64,000 nt of DNA from Myxococcus sp. CA023 (GTDB taxonomy: Bacteria > Myxococcota > Myxococcia > Myxococcales > Myxococcaceae): contig NZ_JAAEAH010000006.1 of NCBI RefSeq assembly GCF_010998615.1, positions 116,728-180,727 of the forward strand. The letters are read 5' to 3'. The notes beneath the pieces are model-generated. The model saw only the letters and a list, made by a program, of their open reading frames with translations. It did not search any database and had not been told where the DNA came from. Of this stretch, positions 45,621 to 52,665 are shown one piece after another (position 1 is the first letter of the stretch; every line of letters begins with the position of its first letter). A program made the translations under genes and the position numbers.

Positions 45621-46666
45621 GCACCTCCCTGGAGGTCGTTGCGGTCGGCGCGCGAACCCCCGTCGGGTATACGGCGGAGAGCAGCGCGGCGGCCGTGCGT
45701 GCTGGCATCTCTCGCTACGCCGAGTTTCCCTTCGCCGACGCCCGGGGGGAGCCTGTGGTGATTGCATCGGACGGGATCCTTGACCCATCGCTGGAGGGGC
45801 GGAATCGGCTCTTGCCGCTGCTCGAGAGTGCGTTGGGGGAGGTCGAGGCCAAACTGTGTCCAGAAGCGCTGCTGCGGAGCCGGCTCAGCGTGCTGCTGTC
45901 GTGCCCGGAAGCCCGCCCCGGGTTCTTGGAGGAGGACGCGGGCTGGCTGGTCGACGCCGTGGAGGCGCGCTATCGAGGGAGAAGCGCAGGCACGCGCGTC
46001 GTGCTTGCGGGGCGCGGCCACGCGGGAGCGCTCCGGGCGGTGGAGCAGGCCCTGCGGGAGTGTGCCGATGGCGGGGACCACCTGTTCCTGGTGGCGGGCG
46101 CGGACAGCTACCACCACACGGAGACGTTCCTCTGGCTGGAGCAGGCTCGTCGCTTCGCGCAGCCGGGGATTCGCGGTGGCTTCACGCCTGGCGAGGGCGC
46201 CGCCTGTCTGGCGCTGATGAGCGCCGGGACGCGGCGCCGCCTGGGGCTGTCAGGGCTGGCTGTCGTGCGGGGAGCGCACACCGCACGAGAGCGCCAGCTT
46301 CGCGACAGCAGTAGGGGCTCTCTCGGCGTTGGGATGACCCAGGCAGTCGAGGGCGTCGTCACGGGACTCAAGTTGCCCCATGAAGGGGTCGACGACCTGT
46401 ATACGGACATCAATGGTGAGCGCTATCGAAGCGAGGAGTGGGGTTTCGTCGTGCTGCGGACGCCATCCGTCTGGAAGTCCACCAGCTACAGGGTCCCAAG
46501 CACCTGCTGGGGCGATGTCGGTGCTGCCTCCGGAGCGCTCGGGTGCGTCCTTGCGGTCCGGGCATTCGCCCGGGGGTATGCGCGAGGCCCACGGGCCCTG
46601 GTGATGGCCGGTTCGGATGGGGGGCTGCGGGGGGCGATGCTCCTGCATGCGCCCCAAGTCTCGTAA
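45617..46666 (+). CDS. Ketosynthase-fold (thiolase-like) protein of T6SS effector cluster
   Basis: A 349-residue protein with a thiolase/beta-ketoacyl-synthase-like fold. VAVGARTPVGYTAE opens it, DHLFLVAGADSYHH and FTPGEGAACLALM occupy the middle, and STCWGDVGAASGALGCVLAV resembles the ketosynthase C-terminal block. The catalytic Cys is not evident at the expected place (AGADSY instead of a C-containing nucleophile elbow), so it is probably not a condensing enzyme. Such proteins are repeatedly found in DUF2169/DUF4150 clusters and may act in effector modification or assembly. It overlaps DUF2169 by 4 bases. Confidence 0.75.
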   Translation: MSTSLEVVAVGARTPVGYTAESSAAAVRAGISRYAEFPFADARGEPVVIASDGILDPSLEGRNRLLPLLESALGEVEAKLCPEALLRSRLSVLLSCPEARPGFLEEDAGWLVDAVEARYRGRSAGTRVVLAGRGHAGALRAVEQALRECADGGDHLFLVAGADSYHHTETFLWLEQARRFAQPGIRGGFTPGEGAACLALMSAGTRRRLGLSGLAVVRGAHTARERQLRDSSRGSLGVGMTQAVEGVVTGLKLPHEGVDDLYTDINGERYRSEEWGFVVLRTPSVWKSTSYRVPSTCWGDVGAASGALGCVLAVRAFARGYARGPRALVMAGSDGGLRGAMLLHAPQVS

Positions 46667-46673
46667 GGAGAGG

Positions 46674-47822
46674 ATGCCCATGCCCAAGGTCTCAGTGAAT
46701 GCGCCCAAGACCCCGGTAACTGAAGGAAGCAGTGGGGTTGCCGCAGCGACCCTGCCGAACGTGTGCAAGATGCCAGGGCCGCCGGCCCCGTTCGTACCAA
46801 CACCGCTACCCAATATCGGCAAAAGCGGGACGGAGCCAAAGAACTACTCGAAAAGCGTCACGATTGAAGGGAAGAAGGTTGCGATTCGGGGCGCAACGTT
46901 TGGCTCCATGGGGGATGTGGCCAGCAAAGGAACCGGCGGCGGAGTGGTTTCCTCCAATGTGGAAGGTCCGACTAGTTTCGTCGGGCCCGGGTCCATGGAC
47001 ACGAAGATCGAGGGTAAAAACGTCCAACTGCTCGGCGACCCCATGCTCAACAATTGCGGATCGAGCGGGAGCCCAGCCAATGCGGCGACGATGATGGGCT
47101 TGCTTCAGGTGAGCGGCACGGTCACTGCTGTCAACGGGAATGACAGATGCCCACTTTGCAGGAAGCGCCATGGCCCCGAAAGCACGCTCGAAGAGAATCC
47201 TACGACGAAGGTCAACGCGGGGCGGCTGGCTCAGAGGGTTGCGAGGAAAGTGCGTGGCGGCGAACTCCCCAGTCCTTTTTCAACAATGCTGGGCGTGGTC
47301 CAGTGCCTGTGCGGCAAGAAGAAGATCTATGCGGATCACTCAGGGCCAACGCTCAAAGGCGTCTGTGACAGCATCTCGGACCTCAAGTGGGTCGGTCCGG
47401 AGAGTGGACTGCCGATTGACGCCACAAAACAAAAGGTCAAATCCTTCATTAGGGGACGATTTGGTAGTCGAAAAACAGATTTTGACAAGACATGGGAGAG
47501 GCTTGAGTCCCGCGCAAGGAAGAGCAAGCGTGGCGAGACCTCGTCCGCAGCATATCCGCCCGGCTCCTGTGCTGGGCCCAAGGCACTTGTATACTGCCTG
47601 GAGGACAATGCATATCCAAGAGGCATCACCGAGCGCTGGCACCACAGCGAAAAGCAGCCAGTTGATGCGAAAATCAAGTTTCTCGATGCGGAGAGTGGCG
47701 AGGAAGTCGAAGGTCACTTCGGTCATGGCAAGACCGTTCCGCCATGTCTGACATGCAACTTTCTCCTCCCCGCGATGCTCTGTCATGAAGACAAGGTACT
47801 GGAATGTCAGCACACGAACTAG
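46674..47822 (+). CDS. PAAR-like DUF4150 protein with deaminase-like toxin C-terminus
   Basis: A 382-residue candidate T6SS effector. The first 150 residues are the DUF4150 PAAR-like spike tip (CKMPGPPAPFVPTPLPNIG, SSNVEGPTSFVGPGS, NVQLLGDPMLNNCG). A middle zinc-ribbon-like part follows (C159PLC162 and C211LC213). The C-terminus has CAGPKAL (299-305) and PPCLTC (356-361), the two-part zinc pattern of YwqJ-like deaminase toxins, where CAE is usual. Gly301 replaces the catalytic Glu, so activity is uncertain. The ATG at 46674 has AAGGAG. Its end overlaps the immunity gene by 19 bases. This arrangement is typical of polymorphic toxin/immunity pairs. Confidence 0.8.
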   Translation: MPMPKVSVNAPKTPVTEGSSGVAAATLPNVCKMPGPPAPFVPTPLPNIGKSGTEPKNYSKSVTIEGKKVAIRGATFGSMGDVASKGTGGGVVSSNVEGPTSFVGPGSMDTKIEGKNVQLLGDPMLNNCGSSGSPANAATMMGLLQVSGTVTAVNGNDRCPLCRKRHGPESTLEENPTTKVNAGRLAQRVARKVRGGELPSPFSTMLGVVQCLCGKKKIYADHSGPTLKGVCDSISDLKWVGPESGLPIDATKQKVKSFIRGRFGSRKTDFDKTWERLESRARKSKRGETSSAAYPPGSCAGPKALVYCLEDNAYPRGITERWHHSEKQPVDAKIKFLDAESGEEVEGHFGHGKTVPPCLTCNFLLPAMLCHEDKVLECQHTN

Positions 47823-48559
47823 CAGCCGAGATGGAAGATCTACTCCTGAGGATCGTTCCAGGACTCTCAGAGCAGTGGCAGGGTGCCAGCCCGGAGACGA
47901 TTGCACATATCGAGCGACTGGCAGGTCGGCCTCTGCCTCCGTTCTATCTGTGGTTCCTGCGTCGCATGGGACGTTGCATGGGGGCTCTGACCTATCCGAG
48001 CCTGGATTTCTCAGCAGAGCGCATTCTCCGCAGCTATGCAGAGAAGACGATCCATCCAGATCCGCGGTTTCTGCTCATTGGATATGAGTCTGATGAGATG
48101 ATGCCACTGCATCTCTTCTACGATTTTGACGCACCGGCACGGGACGATGCGCTGGTGACGGAGCGGTACGCCAATGGCGGCGAGCTTCATGACAGGTTCG
48201 AAACTCTGAGTGAAATGTTGGCTTGGGGGGCGCTCCTGAAGTTCAGGGTCAACACGATGCCTCAGCGATGTGAAGGAATGCTCTCTTGTGACGATCCAGA
48301 CCTCCTCTCTCAACTCGACCCAGTGATGTTCAGTCTGGGTTTCACCAAGCCGATTACAACCGGTCCTCGCTGTGGACTGTATGAACGGAACGATGCGGTC
48401 TTGATATGCGAGCGCACGCCCCGAGAAGAACTCCTGGGGAACCAGGCCTTCACTCTGGGCGGCCGTGATGCCGGAGTACTTAGAAGGCTCCTGGGAAGGC
48501 TCACCACCGAGTCCTCGTTGGAGGTCGAAGTCGACGAATGGACCCCTGCGCTTGGATGA
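47804..48559 (+). CDS. SMI1/KNR4-like immunity protein, first copy
   Basis: A 251-residue protein of the SMI1/KNR4 (SUKH) type. ASPETIAHIERLAGRPLPPFYLWFLRRMG is the diagnostic N-terminal block (shown in pieces), followed by FLLIGYESDEMMPLHLFYDFD. It begins inside the end of the toxin gene, so the pair is translated together and it should neutralise that toxin. A paralogue at 48674 shares most of its length. Confidence 0.85.
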   Translation: MSAHELAAEMEDLLLRIVPGLSEQWQGASPETIAHIERLAGRPLPPFYLWFLRRMGRCMGALTYPSLDFSAERILRSYAEKTIHPDPRFLLIGYESDEMMPLHLFYDFDAPARDDALVTERYANGGELHDRFETLSEMLAWGALLKFRVNTMPQRCEGMLSCDDPDLLSQLDPVMFSLGFTKPITTGPRCGLYERNDAVLICERTPREELLGNQAFTLGGRDAGVLRRLLGRLTTESSLEVEVDEWTPALG

Positions 48560-48673
48560 CTCGCATGGAACTCTTGCTCGACGAGCGCTTCACCACGCTT
48601 GCGCCGCGCTGGTCGAGTTCATTGAGGTCTACTACGACGTCCTCCGGACGATTACGGAAGTCCAGCAGACGCC
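48560..48673 (+). other. Possible vestige of a toxin C-terminus between immunity genes
   Basis: In one frame this spacer reads VEFIEVYYDVLRTITEV and runs into a sequence matching the end of the intact toxin (CQHT) directly over the next immunity ATG. This looks like the leftover 3' tip of an earlier toxin domain that belonged to the second immunity gene. It is suggestive, not proven. Confidence 0.4.
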
Positions 48674-49414
48674 ATGTCAACACACGAGGAAGTAGAGCTC
48701 GAGATGGAGCACCTGCTGTTGCGGACTGTCCCTGGGTTCGCGGAGCAGTGGCGGGGCGCAGCGCCTGCCACGATTGAGAAGCTCGAGCGGATTGCCGGTC
48801 GTCCCCTGCCGCCGTTCTATTGCTGGTTCCTGCGTCGCATGGGCCAGAGCATGGGGCCCCTGGCCTACCCCACCCTGGATTTCTCGGCCGAGCGCGTGCT
48901 GGCGTGCTACGCCCAGAAGTTGGTCAAGCCCGAACCTCGATTTCTGCTCATCGCCTATGAGTCCGATGAGATGATGCCGCTGCACCTCTTCTACGACTTC
49001 AATGCGCCCTCGCGAAACGATGCCATGGTCACTTCCCGCGAAGCGCGCGGCAAGGAACTGACCGACGCCTTCGAGACGTTGAGGGAGATGCTGGCGTGGG
49101 GAGCGCTCTCCCTCTTCCGCATTGACAGGGCGCCGCATTCCAGCAGCGGCAGTCTCAAGGGTGACACCCCTGACTTCCTGATGGACCTCGACCCAGTGAT
49201 GAGCAGCCTTGGATTCATCCAGCCCATTCCCACTGGCCCGTTCTGCAGATTGTATGAGCGACCGGACGCAGTCATGGTGTGCACGGGCACGCCAAGAGCG
49301 GGAACCGGGAATCGGAGGGCTTTTGACCTCGGCGGCAATAGTGTCGGAAGCCTGCGGAGAATTCTGGGAGAGATCTCGTCCGCGCGCGTCGCGGAACTCC
49401 AGGTGAAGAAGTAG
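48674..49414 (+). CDS. SMI1/KNR4-like immunity protein, second copy
   Basis: A 246-residue paralogue of the upstream immunity protein. Blocks IAGRPLPPFYCWFLRRMGQ and AYESDEMMPLHLFYDFN are nearly the same, and the two align over the whole length. Differences concentrate in the region after residue 130, where specificity could lie. It has no intact toxin partner and is probably an orphan immunity gene from toxin exchange at this site. It ends just before the right direct repeat. Confidence 0.85.
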   Translation: MSTHEEVELEMEHLLLRTVPGFAEQWRGAAPATIEKLERIAGRPLPPFYCWFLRRMGQSMGPLAYPTLDFSAERVLACYAQKLVKPEPRFLLIAYESDEMMPLHLFYDFNAPSRNDAMVTSREARGKELTDAFETLREMLAWGALSLFRIDRAPHSSSGSLKGDTPDFLMDLDPVMSSLGFIQPIPTGPFCRLYERPDAVMVCTGTPRAGTGNRRAFDLGGNSVGSLRRILGEISSARVAELQVKK

Positions 49415-49433
49415 GCTGCACACCCGGTGAGTT

Positions 49434-49717
49434 CAGGGCAGGAGGATACCGGCGGCGTGCAGGGGGCGCGCGGGCTGGCGCGGAGGCGCTCTCGCCGGGC
49501 TCGTCAAAACTCACCGCGCTGCCGAGCATGACCGGACGGAAGGCCCATAGGATGCTCTCCAGGCGGGCGGAGAGTAGGGGGCCGTCGCCGAGGCCGAGGG
49601 ACACGGGCCGTGCCCCAAAGGCGCTGGCCACTGCGGTCTGCGCCAGCGCCCAACGGGCGTGGACGGCGAAGAAGCGCCCCCAGAACCAGAAGTGCTGGGA
49701 CAGGCGGTCCGGCTCAT
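49434..49717 (-). pseudogene. Remnant of the site-2-protease-like gene
   Basis: Read on the minus strand it encodes roughly the first 90 residues of the gene at 41773-42420 (DRLSQ, WALAQTAVASAFGARPVS, AFRPVMLGSAVSFDEPGE). A five-base insertion separates the ATG from the rest, and the 3' half is absent. It is the mirror image of the truncated neighbour at 42533. Confidence 0.8.
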
Positions 49718-49995
49718 GCGGTGCGTCCCTGTCTACCATGGCCCGGGGTGGTATCCGTGAGCGGCGGGGCACCAATCACCCTGGAGCCTGGCGCCGCGTC
49801 TCTGGTAGGCATCCGGGTTGAGGAGCTCATGGCTTACGGCATCGCGAATCACCTCTGGATTCATGGGAGCCCGGACCGGTCCAGGGTTCGTCAGTGGATG
49901 GACGCCGCACTGGGGACGTCGTTCGGGGAGCAGCCTCGGAGCGACATCGTCGTCGCGGACGTCTTCCAGTTCGGGCCGGCGCTGACGCTCATCGA
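49434..49995. repeat. Right copy of the ~570 bp imperfect direct repeat
   Basis: Same orientation and content as 42125-42700, with scattered substitutions, a deletion of about 20 bases near its left end, a five-base insertion at 49711-49715 and a one-base loss near 49765. It leads into the intact 319-residue gene. With the left copy it brackets the T6SS effector cassette. Confidence 0.85.
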
Positions 49996-50788
49996 CGTGC
50001 AGGTGCTCGGTGCGCCGCGCGTCGAAGGCGAGGCGGAGGCGGCGGAGCAGGACGGCTTCCTGACGCGCGTGGCCAGCCTGGCGCAGGAAGCGGGCTTCAA
50101 GAGCACGCGGGTGTGGATGGGCGACGTGGGCACCATGGCGTGGGAGCTGGAGTCCCAGGGCGAAGAGGGCGTGCCCGTGGGGGCGAAGCGGGAGGACGAG
50201 GCACTGCGCACGCTGGGGCCGGACGGGTGGACCGTGGACCCGCTGGCGCCCGTAGTGGCGCGCGAGGTGATTCGGAGCATCGTCAAGCTGCCGCTGGAGG
50301 AGGTCCACCACTACATCGACTGGGCGGTGAGTTGCCGCAGCGCGATGGCGGCGGGGACGCCGGTGGAGGGCTTCAACCTGACGCGCGCGTCGAGGCTGAT
50401 GGCCACGCACTACCTGGTGTGGAAGGGGAAGGTGCTGCCCAAGCCGACGCCGGTGAGCGAGATGGCGCCGAAGCTCGGCAGGGCCCGGAGGATGCGCAGG
50501 GCGGCGACGCTGGTGCCCGCGGCGCGCGTCTGGGGGCTGGTGCTGGTGGTGGCCTTGGTCGTGCCCGCGGTGCTGTACCACTTCATCTTTGCTCCGCCGG
50601 TTGAGAGCCCGGTGAAGGGCTTCGTGCTCAGCGGTGTGATGACGCTGGTCTGGGCCCTGTTCGCCCTGGTGCGCTTCGATGACTTCCAGGGGCGGCCGGT
50701 GCGCCTACCGTGGCGGCTGGCGCTGTTCGTCGGTGGCCAGCTCGCGGTGGGGGCGTTGATGTGGTGGCTTCATGGGATGCCGCGTTAA
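49829..50788 (+). CDS. Hypothetical protein with C-terminal membrane helices
   Basis: A 319-residue protein. The first 220 residues are soluble, with MAYGIANHLWIHG and ADVFQFGPALTLIDVQVLGAP. The last 90 contain three hydrophobic helices (VWGLVLVVALVVPAVLYHFIF, GFVLSGVMTLVWALFALV, LALFVGGQLAVGALMWWL). No family is recognised. GAGGAG lies just before the ATG. The original arrangement was divergent from the site-2-protease-like gene, which suggests a shared function at the membrane. It is now separated by the inserted effector cassette. Confidence 0.72.
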   Translation: MAYGIANHLWIHGSPDRSRVRQWMDAALGTSFGEQPRSDIVVADVFQFGPALTLIDVQVLGAPRVEGEAEAAEQDGFLTRVASLAQEAGFKSTRVWMGDVGTMAWELESQGEEGVPVGAKREDEALRTLGPDGWTVDPLAPVVAREVIRSIVKLPLEEVHHYIDWAVSCRSAMAAGTPVEGFNLTRASRLMATHYLVWKGKVLPKPTPVSEMAPKLGRARRMRRAATLVPAARVWGLVLVVALVVPAVLYHFIFAPPVESPVKGFVLSGVMTLVWALFALVRFDDFQGRPVRLPWRLALFVGGQLAVGALMWWLHGMPR

Positions 50789-51246
50789 TGCTCGATGCAT
50801 TCGCTGAGGTCTTCCGTGCTGCGGCGAACTCTATCGTTCGAGGTGTACTTGAGTCTTGATACTACGCCAATGTCGATACCGGCTTTCGACTGTCCTCATG
50901 AACTCTCTCCTTTCGCCAAAGAGCGTCGAAAGCGACTGGTTTGCAAAGAGTCGTCGCTGTTTCACTGGCAGGCAGTGCTGGTCGGCACGTCGGAAGTCAG
51001 ACTTGTGTGGTAAGTATGTATTTAGAGGTTGAGGGAGTCAATAATCACATTCTTGGTTCGTTGTGCCGAATAGCGAACCTGCATGCGGGCGATAGGCAAC
51101 GCCGCAAGGCCCAGTCGTGGATGCCGGTATGTGTTGGCCATAGTAAATGCAAGGAAATGAGAAACCGAATTTCGGCGCACATGGTCAAGAAGAATGACTG
51201 TACCGGAGCTCAGCTCAAGAAAGTGATGAGAGCAGTAGGAGATGGC
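50789..51246. other. Low-GC intergenic stretch at the left edge of the defence island
   Basis: About 450 bases, distinctly richer in A/T than the flanks. No gene with coding bias is seen, although one frame is open. It contains one copy of the 14 bp repeat (51014-51027) and ends at the IS630 left inverted repeat. Confidence 0.5.
51014..51027. repeat. 14 bp direct repeat GTATGTATTTAGAG, left copy
   Basis: The same 14 bases occur at 57908-57921, in the same orientation, inside the 3' end of the glutathione S-transferase gene. An exact AT-rich 14-mer twice in this GC-rich window is unlikely by chance. The two copies bracket both IS630 sequences and the Hachiman-like genes. No integrase is seen, so the mechanism is open. 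Confidence 0.55.
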
Positions 51247-51297
51247 GACTCATTCAGGGCGCGGAAGAGTCCTGCAGGGCCTGGGTGTTACCCAGAT

Positions 51298-51834
51298 ATG
51301 GCTGGGCTGACACTGAGCGAGCAGGCACGAGCGGAGCTGGAGGAGACTTTTCGCTCGACAGAGGACCGGCGCCTGGCGGAGCGCTGCCAGGCGGTGCTGA
51401 TGGCTGCGCGCGGCCGCAATCCGCAGGACAGCGCCGTCGATGTCGTGGCGGGTGTGCGCACCGTCTTCTGGTGGCTGAAGCTGTACCGGGAGAGAGGGCT
51501 GGCGGCGCTGCGAATTCATTGGGGACCCGGTAGGAGGTCCCTCATCCCCGAGGCGCACGCCGAGCTACTCAAGCAGTGGGTGAGGACGGGGCCGCTGGAG
51601 TGCGGAGTCCCTCGCGCCAACTGGACGTACGCGACGCTCGCTCAGCACTACACGCGCCAGCAGTACGTGGAGGTGAGCGAAACCTGCATGCGCGACTTCT
51701 GCCACCGCCATGGCATCCGTCCCTACCGGCCCACCTACCGCTTCCTCAATGCAGACCCGGCGCGCCAAGCCAAGGCCGCCGAAGACATCGCGGCGTTAGA
51801 ACGGGGGCTGCCCTCGGCGAGCTCGTCCTGCTGA
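51298..51834 (+). CDS. IS630 transposase, N-terminal part (orfA)
   Basis: Encodes 178 residues from MAGLTLSEQARAELEETFR. It is the helix-turn-helix, DNA-binding half with RRLAERCQAVLMAARG and a second helix region ending in DFCHRHGIRPYRPTYR. The frame ends in a TGA after ASSSC. The catalytic half is in the -1 frame, joined at a run of five G (51803-51807) in CGGGGGC. The full product needs frameshifting there or the frame was broken by mutation. Confidence 0.8.
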   Translation: MAGLTLSEQARAELEETFRSTEDRRLAERCQAVLMAARGRNPQDSAVDVVAGVRTVFWWLKLYRERGLAALRIHWGPGRRSLIPEAHAELLKQWVRTGPLECGVPRANWTYATLAQHYTRQQYVEVSETCMRDFCHRHGIRPYRPTYRFLNADPARQAKAAEDIAALERGLPSASSSC

Positions 51835-52400
51835 GTCAGGACGAGGCACGGTTCGCCCTGGTGCCCACCCTCACCACGACGCTGGGCATCCAAGGCGAGC
51901 GGCCGTGCGTAGGCACCTGGGACTGCAAAGACGTGGTGCACGTCTTCGGCTCGGTCAATCTGGTGACTGGGCAGCTGACGCATCACCTCTTCGAGAGCCA
52001 GCACACAGAGCGTCGACGCGACGGGCTGAGCAAGACGTCTCGAATGCAGCGCGAGTTTGCACGCCACATCGAGCAAGTGGGCCGCACCTCCCCGGCTGAC
52101 TCGTGCCTGTGTGTCGTCCTCCTGGTAGACGGAGCCAATTGGCACCGGGGCCGCGTGGTGGATGAAGCGCTGCGGGCCAATCCGCATGTGCTGCTCTACA
52201 CGCTGCCGCCCTATAGCCCCGAGTTGCAACCCATTGAGAAACTCTGGCGACCGCTCCGGCACGACGTCAGCCACAACGTGCTGTACGACGCCATGCCGAG
52301 GCTGTCCGCTGCACTCCGTCGCCGCCTCCGCGAGTACCAGCGCAAGCCTTACACCGTCCTGCGGGCGGTCGGTCTATTGCAGGACCTTCACTCGCCCTGA
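51807..52400 (+). CDS. IS630 transposase, catalytic part (orfB)
   Basis: Encodes about 197 residues in the -1 frame relative to orfA. DDE motifs are present: LLSQDEARFALVPT (first Asp), LVDGANWHRG (second Asp) and PPYSPELQPIEKLWRPL (Glu). The last block is the common IS630 signature. Translation is expected by frameshift from orfA; the frame extends upstream to 51576, but only the part after the slip is family-like. Confidence 0.8.
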   Translation, partial: AALGELVLLSQDEARFALVPTLTTTLGIQGERPCVGTWDCKDVVHVFGSVNLVTGQLTHHLFESQHTERRRDGLSKTSRMQREFARHIEQVGRTSPADSCLCVVLLVDGANWHRGRVVDEALRANPHVLLYTLPPYSPELQPIEKLWRPLRHDVSHNVLYDAMPRLSAALRRRLREYQRKPYTVLRAVGLLQDLHSP

Positions 52401-52665
52401 ATCACTCACGGTTTTGTTTCTATTGGTTCAACCGGAGCCATTGCGGTTCCTTGTCGAAGAGTGCATCCTCGGTGGGGCCAAGAGTGGGTTCGTTTGGAAC
52501 GAGTATGGGAAGTAACCATCGTCGTTTGAACCTGCGCTGAGGCCGAGTAATCCGAAGTGGAGGTCGTTCCGAGTTAGAGGCTGCCAAGTCGGAGCGACTC
52601 GTTTTGGGGTGAGTTATTTTACTTGTGTTGTCGACGACGTGTCCGAGAAGCATTCTCAAAAGTCC

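Larger units (their letters stand above)
51247..52407 (+). mobile_element. IS630-type insertion sequence
   Basis: An element of about 1.16 kb. Terminal inverted repeats are visible: 51247-51275 and 52379-52407 agree at 22 of 29 positions, sharing GATTCAGGGCG-like and GTCCTGC blocks. It contains the transposase in two overlapping frames. IS630 elements insert at TA; I could not define a clean target duplication at the repeat ends. Confidence 0.8.
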
